Shown here: positions 16,791-20,771 of the stretch, piece after piece
Numbering within the stretch: position 1 is the stretch's first letter
Layout of the letters: every line of letters begins with the position of its first letter
NCBI GenBank assembly: GCA_900545605.1
Contig: UQZL01000034.1
Span: 1-20,771 of the forward strand
Source: an uncultured Collinsella sp.
Lineage (GTDB): Bacteria; Actinomycetota; Coriobacteriia; Coriobacteriales; Coriobacteriaceae
Length of the DNA stretch: 20,771 bases
Reading direction: 5' to 3'
The notes under the pieces: model-generated
What the model was told of the DNA's origin: nothing
Database searches by the model: none
Seen by the model: the letters and a program-made list of their open reading frames with translations, nothing else
Translations under genes and position numbers: made by a program

Positions 16791-17534
16791 CTATTGCATC
16801 GGGTCGGACAGGACCCGCTCGATCTCTGATGCGGGGAGCGCGCCTTGGCGCAGGATCTGGAGCTCGCCGTGCTGAAACGACACGATGGTTGAGGCGTCGC
16901 GACACGGGGTCTCACCGGCATCGACAGCCACATCGACCCCCTCCAGGATGCGCTCCTCCACCGTGACAAAGCTTGCCGGCGCGGGCGCGCCGTGCGTGTT
17001 GGCGCTGGTGCAGGCAAGAGGGCTGCCGCAGGCGCGGATGAGCGCTTGCACCACGGGCGAGGCCGAAGCGCGAAGTGCCACCGTGTCGTCGGCGGCGCGC
17101 ATAAAGGTCGGCACGCAGGGGGCCGCCTTGACCACGATAGTCAGGGCGCCCGGCCAGCATCGTCGGGCGAGCACGCGGGCCTCATTAGGGATATCCACGC
17201 CATAGCGGTCGAGTGCCTCGGCATCATCGACCAGCCAAGCGACGGTTTGGGTGAGCTCGCGCTGCTTGAGAGTAAAGATACGACGATAGCCGGTACCGAG
17301 TGCAGGGACCTCGGCGCCGTTGACGGTGGCCTGCGGATCTCGCGGCCACGATGGGAATTCGCTTGTATCTTGGGGCACGGCGTCCGAGAAGGCGTTGACT
17401 GCCACGGCGACACCGTAGACGGTCTCGGTCGGGATCAAAGCCAGGCCGCCGCGGCCGAGCACCTCGGCCGTGCGCTCGACGGCAAGCCGATGCGGCTCGC
17501 GCGTTCCCTCGTATACCCGATAGACCGTCTGCAT
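16791..17534 (-). CDS. Sua5/YrdC/YciO family L-threonylcarbamoyladenylate synthase
   Basis: This family makes threonylcarbamoyl-AMP from threonine, bicarbonate and ATP for the t6A modification of tRNA at position 37. Visible motifs in the 247-aa protein are PTETVYG at 35-41, the KQR at 90-92, RRCWPGALT at 124-132, ALRAS at 153-157 and CTSANTHG at 175-182. Between the first two motifs lie about 30 more residues than in E. coli TsaC (about 50-83). There is no C-terminal Sua5 domain, so it is TsaC-like in size. The start ATG has AAGGGG 11 nt upstream. sua5 near prmC and upp matches the Gram-positive gene order. YciO-like paralogues cannot be fully excluded. Confidence 0.88.
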   Translation of the reverse strand: MQTVYRVYEGTREPHRLAVERTAEVLGRGGLALIPTETVYGVAVAVNAFSDAVPQDTSEFPSWPRDPQATVNGAEVPALGTGYRRIFTLKQRELTQTVAWLVDDAEALDRYGVDIPNEARVLARRCWPGALTIVVKAAPCVPTFMRAADDTVALRASASPVVQALIRACGSPLACTSANTHGAPAPASFVTVEERILEGVDVAVDAGETPCRDASTIVSFQHGELQILRQGALPASEIERVLSDPMQ

Positions 17535-17680
17535 GTGTATGCCAGCCCCTTACGCTCTGGTGCAAGTTTGTTTACTGTGGGGCATTCTCGCACGAAACGT
17601 TCAACCTATTTGCCCAGAGCGCATGTTGGTTTGGTGAGCGGCTCTAGTAGTCGGTGAAAGTGAGGGGTTATTGAAGGCAT

Positions 17681-17983
17681 TTAGCGAGCAAGCGTAACGG
17701 TACGATCGGGAAACTCAATGCTCGCAACCAGTTTTCCGCCGAGACTCTCTGCGTACCTGCTCAGCGTGTCGAGCCTCATCGAGCCCAACTCCCCGCGCTC
17801 GAGCTCAGATACGCGTTTTTGAGAAACGCCCATCGACTGGGCAATCGACGCCTGCGTTAGATCCTTTAGCTTGCGAATCTGAGCAAGCTTATAGGCTTCG
17901 ACGCGCTCGCGAGTCTTCTCCTGCTCGGCGGCAATAGAGTCGCGTGTTATCCCGCGGGATTCCATATACTCATGCAGTTCCAC
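17681..17983 (-). CDS. XRE-family HTH protein, likely antitoxin
   Basis: The 100-aa protein has an N-terminal helical stretch and a lambda-repressor-like HTH at about 36-80 (DLTQASIAQSMGVSQKRVSELERG), then LGGKLVASIEF as a dimerising strand. This is the usual build of HigA/RelB-like antitoxins paired with Gp49-type toxins. I chose GTG at 17983, which has TAAGGAGG 10 nt upstream; an ATG six codons in is less well placed. It overlaps the upstream partner by 14 nt, as in coupled toxin-antitoxin genes. It probably represses its own promoter together with a toxin, but the toxin here seems incomplete. Confidence 0.75.
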   Translation of the reverse strand: MELHEYMESRGITRDSIAAEQEKTRERVEAYKLAQIRKLKDLTQASIAQSMGVSQKRVSELERGELGSMRLDTLSRYAESLGGKLVASIEFPDRTVTLAR

Positions 17984-18155
17984 CTCGATCGAGCCTCCTT
18001 ACGCGATCAACCAGCGGACGACCAAGACTGGGGTCCTCCTTCTCAAGCACCAAAAGATCCGCATAAATCTGCTTTAGCGTAGCTTCATCCTGCTCATCGA
18101 GCCAAGGCTCAATGTAATCAAGCACGATACGGTATCGATGCATCTGATTGGACAT
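17970..18155 (-). pseudogene. Truncated RelE/HigB (Gp49-like) toxin, N-terminal part
   Basis: The 61-residue frame reads like the first half of a Gp49/HigB-type toxin: an amphipathic helix (LDYIEPWLDEQDEATLKQI), then LLVLEKEDPSLGRPLVDRV, which matches the family pattern ending GPxLGRPxVD. Family members normally continue for about 50-60 residues with the LKELR strand and the C-terminal basic catalytic residues. Here the frame instead ends after RRLDRGGTA, inside the antitoxin start. In another frame the sequence GCG-TAA-GGAGG follows, as if a toxin's original stop and the antitoxin ribosome binding site were joined to the N-terminal half by a deletion. The gene has a strong AAGGAG before its ATG. 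It could instead be a genuine short protein; family assignment is moderate. Confidence 0.5.
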
Positions 18156-18164
18156 ACCTTTCTC

Positions 18165-18197
18165 CTTCTATAGTAGAAGTTTTACGGTATATTGCAA
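18165..18197 (-). promoter_or_regulatory. Candidate promoter and operator of the toxin-antitoxin locus
   Basis: On the minus strand TTGCAA (18197-18192) and TACTAT (18175-18170) are 16 nt apart. The -10 lies inside the palindrome CTTCTA-CTA-TAGAAG (18165-18179), which ends 9 nt before the ATG. A palindrome over the -10 box is what an autoregulating antitoxin would bind. Confidence 0.45.
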
Positions 18198-18231
18198 GGA
18201 CAAAATTAGCGCAGGTGTCTATTTGTTCAGC

Positions 18232-19482
18232 TTAAATGCGTTGCTTAGGCTCGGTGACGACGGCTCGGACGATGCGGGGGCGATCGGTGAGGTCGTGGAC
18301 GATGCGCACGTCCGACAGACCCGCTTGGCGGCAGAGCTCGGCCGCAGCGTCGAGCGCGCCCTCGTAGAGCTCGCAGGCAAAGAGGCCGCCGGCGCGCAAC
18401 ATGTAGGGCGCCGCATTGAGCAGGCGGCGGAAGATATCGAGGCCGTCGGCACCGCCCTCGAGCGCCAGATCGGGCTCAAAGTCCTTGACCTCGTGCGGCA
18501 GCGAGCGCATGACATCGGTGGGAATGTAGGGCGGGTTGGAAACGAGTACGTTAAAGGTGCCCCACTCTTCGCGGGGAATGGAGCTCACCAGGTTCGTGAG
18601 GCTGAAGGCGACCTCGTCGGACGTGAGACCAAGCGCATCGCGGTTTTTGGTAGCAAGGTCGATGGCGCGCGGCTCGATATCGGTAGCAGTGCAGGTGACG
18701 TGGCCGCGACGCTCCCAGGCAAGCGAGAGCGAGATGCAGCCCGTGCCGCAGCCGACCTCGAGAACGCGGGCAGTGCGGGGCTCGACCGGAGCGGGCGCGG
18801 CGGCATCCTCCGTCAGAGACGCCTCGTGGTCGGCGCCTTCGATGGCGATGCCGCATTCGTCGAGCTCGGGCTCAGCGACTTCCGCGGTCTCGGCCTCAGC
18901 TGCCTGCGCGGCGGCTTCCTCGGCCTCACGATCGGTCAGTTCCTCGGCATAAGCGCGGCTGCCTAGCACGTCTCCACCCAACGCCGCCTCATCGGCAGCC
19001 GTGAGGTTGGCGGCACGGCGCTCGGCCGCCGCGCGTTCGTCAGCCAATGCGGCTTCGGCTTTACGCGCCTGCTCGACCTCGTCGTTCCAAGGCAACTCTA
19101 CGCGCTGACGGGTGGCAGCCTCGGGGCTCAGAACCTCGGCATCCAGATAATTGAGGACTTCCTCGACGAGCATCTCGGTCTCGGGACGTGGAATGAGCAC
19201 GCCGGGGGCGCATGCGACGTCGATCATGCGGAACTGCGTGCTGCCGGTGATGTACTGCAGCGGCTCGCCCTTGGCGCGGCGGACGACCGCCGCGTGCATG
19301 GTCTCGAGCTGCGCCGCATCGAGCGTCTCGTCCATACGCATATATAAGTCGATGCGCGCCAGACCCGTGGCTGCGCACAGCAGCCATTCGGCAGAAAGAC
19401 GGGGGTGTTCCTCACCGCGCTCGGCCAGGTACTCCTTGGTCCACTCGAGACAACGCTTGATGGTCCAGATCTCGTTTGCCAT
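18232..19482 (-). CDS. prmC: Peptide chain release factor N5-glutamine methyltransferase with a large insertion
   Basis: PrmC methylates the Gln of the GGQ motif in release factors RF1 and RF2 using SAM. The 416-aa protein has the N-terminal helical domain (about 1-80), GVLIPRPETEMLVEEVL at 94-110, the SAM-binding LEVGCGTGC at 241-249 and the catalytic NPPYIP at 316-321. Typical members are about 280-290 aa; the excess is an insertion of roughly 110-120 residues at 114-236, rich in Ala and Glu, lying between the linker and the SAM motif. I chose ATG at 19482 with GGGGAGG 5 nt upstream; the open frame extends to 19557 but adds an unconserved stretch. prfA, the common neighbour, is not in the window. 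Confidence 0.92.
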   Translation of the reverse strand: MANEIWTIKRCLEWTKEYLAERGEEHPRLSAEWLLCAATGLARIDLYMRMDETLDAAQLETMHAAVVRRAKGEPLQYITGSTQFRMIDVACAPGVLIPRPETEMLVEEVLNYLDAEVLSPEAATRQRVELPWNDEVEQARKAEAALADERAAAERRAANLTAADEAALGGDVLGSRAYAEELTDREAEEAAAQAAEAETAEVAEPELDECGIAIEGADHEASLTEDAAAPAPVEPRTARVLEVGCGTGCISLSLAWERRGHVTCTATDIEPRAIDLATKNRDALGLTSDEVAFSLTNLVSSIPREEWGTFNVLVSNPPYIPTDVMRSLPHEVKDFEPDLALEGGADGLDIFRRLLNAAPYMLRAGGLFACELYEGALDAAAELCRQAGLSDVRIVHDLTDRPRIVRAVVTEPKQRI

Positions 19483-19530
19483 GGGGTCCTCCCCTCTTAA
19501 GCGCCGGGCGGCGCACGAATGTCGGAGCAG

Positions 19531-19557
19531 ATTGTACGCGAGGCCAGCGCTTGGCAA
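19531..19557 (-). promoter_or_regulatory. Candidate promoter of prmC
   Basis: TTGCCA (19557-19552) and TACAAT (19536-19531) on the minus strand fit the consensus well but are only 15 nt apart. The -10 context CGTACAAT is the same as in the candidate atp promoter. Confidence 0.35.
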
Positions 19558-19872
19558 GGGACGATTGAAGGCGATTATCGAGAATCAGCCCAGAATTTTG
19601 CTTGGATTGCAATCGAAGCGTTCATTCGCCGACGTTTAAATCTGCATCCGTCAAGCTTTTGGCAAGGTTGCCCCAAAACTGACCAATATCTAACCAAACG
19701 CTTGTCACATCGCTTGACGCGCGACGCGTCAAAAATCACCCCGCGACTTCTTGGACGATTTTTCAAGCAATATTTTCAATAGCAGATGAAGACTGTTAAT
19801 TACTTTGAGCAGGTAGGCAGCTTAATTTCTAACAAAGCAGATTAAATAAACTCGAAAAGTAATTTACCCAAC
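19558..19872. other. AT-rich intergenic stretch with a 19-bp palindrome
   Basis: This stretch is clearly poorer in G+C than its neighbours. Short frames on both strands overlap it but none has a good ribosome binding site or recognisable content. It contains the perfect inverted repeat TTGACGCG-CGA-CGCGTCAA (19714-19732), followed by AAAAATC and GATTTTT copies about 20 nt apart. It is probably a decayed or regulatory region upstream of prmC. Confidence 0.5.
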
Positions 19873-19997
19873 CTAGTCATTTAAGAACGTCCCCAATGAC
19901 TACCTCTAAGGCACCGCAGGTTGAGCATAAGTCCCCAATGACTACCCGCCGCAGGTAGAGGACGGACAGCGAGCGCCGTCCAGGGCGAACAAGTTGG
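19873..19997. repeat. REP-like 125-bp repeat, first tandem copy
   Basis: The copy begins CTAGTCATTTAAGAACGTCC, holds the inverted repeat TAGTCATT/AATGACTA with a 13-nt loop, then GCACCGCAGGTTGAGC and a second GTCCCCAATGACTAC. Next comes the hairpin GGACGG (19960-19965) with CCGTCC (19976-19981), and it ends GGCGAACAAGTTGGC. The last ~50 bp match the copy after pepT. No coding potential is apparent. Confidence 0.8.
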
Positions 19998-20057
19998 CTA
20001 GTCATTTAAGAACGTCCCAAATGACTACCTCTAAGGCCCGCAGGTTGAGCATAAGTC
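19998..20057. repeat. REP-like repeat, second tandem copy, interrupted
   Basis: These 60 bp repeat 19873-19933 with only two differences (C to A in the CCCC run, one missing A before CCGCAGG). Identity stops abruptly after CATAAGTC at 20057, where the other copy continues CCCAATGAC and this one continues AGACACTATG. The break marks the likely insertion point of the mobile element. Confidence 0.75.
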
Positions 20058-20187
20058 AGACACTATGACCCAATCCAGGGGCACGGAAACGACAGGAGCC
20101 CCCGCTCGTGACCGCGGGTCGGGGCTGCGACAATGTTGTTGAAGTGCCAGAGGCGCAGCCGCGCCGCAACGAGGTTGGGAGGCTCCC
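20058..20187 (+). ncRNA. Candidate bridge RNA region of the IS110 element
   Basis: IS110 elements encode a bridge RNA in the non-coding end before the transposase that pairs with target and donor DNA. Here that segment can fold into GGGGC/GCCCC (20078-20082, 20098-20102), CCCGC/GCGGG (20101-20105, 20114-20118) and GGCTGCG/CGCAGCC. The last is a perfect 7-bp stem (20123-20129, 20154-20160) closing a 24-nt loop of the size expected for a guide loop. GGCGC/GCGCC follows. The loop contains CAATG, which also occurs in the repeat beyond the break (CCCAATGAC), but I could not establish convincing guides. Confidence 0.4.
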
Positions 20188-20771
20188 GTGCCTAGATATT
20201 CTACCGCCTTCGGAATGGACGTACACCTCAGGTCCACCACCGTCTGCGCGCTCGACGCGGAGACGGGCGAGGCCGTGACGAGGAGGTTCCGCGGCAACCC
20301 CTGGGGCGAGGTCGCGGAGTGGATGTCGGGCTTCCCCGGCCCGTCGCTCGCCGCCTACGAGAGCGGCTACCTCGGCTTCGCCCCGCAGAGGGAGCTCTCC
20401 GGGCTCGGCGTCGACTGCGTCGTCGCGGCCGTCTCCAGGGTCCCGAGGTCGGCGGCAGACCTCTCGTCCAAGAACGACCGCAACGACGCGGCCAGGATGG
20501 CCAAGGCGATACTGTCGCACGATATCTCCCCGGTATGGGTGCCGTCCCCCGAGATCGAGGGGCTCAGGGACCTCGCCGGGGCCCACGACGCGGCGACCGC
20601 GAGGCTCGCGGCGGCGAAGCAGCGGCTCCTGGCGTTCCTAGCCCGCCGTGGCTACGCCTACGGCGGCACGACGCCGGCCGGAAACCCCCGGAGGTACTGG
20701 ACGTACGACTTCCTCAGGTGGCTCGACAAGGTCCGGCCCGCCGACGACGGCGGCATCCGGGCGCTGGCGGC
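20188..20771 (+). CDS. IS110-family transposase (DEDD), N-terminal part, cut by window edge
   Basis: The 194 visible codons match the RuvC-like DEDD domain of IS110 transposases. GMDVH is at 9-13 (first Asp D11), YESGYLGF at 57-64 (E58), KNDRNDA at 95-101 (D97 and D100), then VWVPSPEIEGLRDL and a helical KQRLLAFLARRGYAYG stretch. The C-terminal Transposase_20 domain with its serine lies outside. The start is GTG at 20188 with GGGAGG 5 nt upstream; an ATG nine codons later would leave too little before the first Asp. The reading frame is open and shows no lesion, so the element may be active. It recombines through a bridge-RNA-guided mechanism in characterised relatives. Confidence 0.9.
   Translation, partial: MPRYSTAFGMDVHLRSTTVCALDAETGEAVTRRFRGNPWGEVAEWMSGFPGPSLAAYESGYLGFAPQRELSGLGVDCVVAAVSRVPRSAADLSSKNDRNDAARMAKAILSHDISPVWVPSPEIEGLRDLAGAHDAATARLAAAKQRLLAFLARRGYAYGGTTPAGNPRRYWTYDFLRWLDKVRPADDGGIRALA

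Larger units (their letters stand above)
20058..20771 (+). mobile_element. IS110-family insertion sequence, left part
   Basis: The element starts where the second repeat copy breaks off and runs past the window edge. It consists of about 130 nt of structured non-coding DNA and the N-terminal part of a DEDD transposase. Its G+C content is visibly higher than the housekeeping genes. No terminal inverted repeat or target duplication is evident, as usual for IS110. The exact left end is uncertain by a few bases. Confidence 0.7.

Noticed and set aside
19519..19782. Plus-strand 87-codon frame in the AT-rich region
   Set aside because: No good ribosome binding site, no recognisable content, overlaps the probable prmC promoter and has a competing minus-strand frame.
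19873..20057. Possible CRISPR array from the repeated GTCCCC-AATGACTAC units
   Set aside because: Spacing is irregular, the intervening sequences are themselves repeats, and no cas gene is present; a REP-like family explains it better.
20056..20586. Minus-strand 176-codon frame across the right end
   Set aside because: It is antisense to the IS110 transposase, whose plus-strand frame has the DEDD residues and a good ribosome binding site.

Overview
The window looks like chromosomal DNA from a GC-rich Gram-positive bacterium, most likely a Coriobacteriia member of the Collinsella type. That placement is inferred from protein style, base composition and gene order; no search was run. Most of it is housekeeping sequence on the minus strand. 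The block prmC, sua5, (glpK), upp, atpI-atpBEFHAGDC, murA resembles the conserved Firmicutes/Actinobacteria arrangement around the ATP synthase operon.

Layout. At 174-3058 (minus) lie a phosphohexomutase, a single-domain homocysteine S-methyltransferase and a DtxR/MntR-type metalloregulator; the last two are 10 nt apart. A perfect 18-bp palindrome separates the regulator from the divergent peptidase T gene (3179-4426, plus). Between pepT and the convergent LCP gene are two strong, probably bidirectional terminators flanking one copy of a hairpin-bearing dispersed repeat. murA and an LCP cell-wall ligase follow the ATP synthase operon (7301-14184, minus). An intrinsic terminator stands between atpC and murA and almost touches the murA ribosome binding site. 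Upstream are upp, with mutually exclusive leader hairpins, then a glpK/sua5 pair, a small toxin-antitoxin-like locus with an apparently truncated toxin, and prmC with an unusually long internal insertion.

The right end (19483-20771) is accessory. An AT-rich stretch with no convincing gene is followed by a 125-bp hairpin repeat present in tandem. The second copy is interrupted after 60 bp. From that point a different, very GC-rich sequence begins, containing a structured 130-nt non-coding segment and then the first 194 codons of an IS110-family DEDD transposase, cut by the window edge and starting with GTG. The simplest reading is an IS110 element inserted into a REP-like repeat, with a candidate bridge RNA in its left end. 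This is the most interesting part of the window.

How the genes fit together: the ATP synthase genes form one translationally coupled operon (one-base overlaps atpH/atpA and atpG/atpD). murA and lcp act at the first and last steps of wall polymer assembly. upp, glpK, sua5 and prmC are independent housekeeping functions (uracil salvage, glycerol use, tRNA t6A formation, release-factor methylation).
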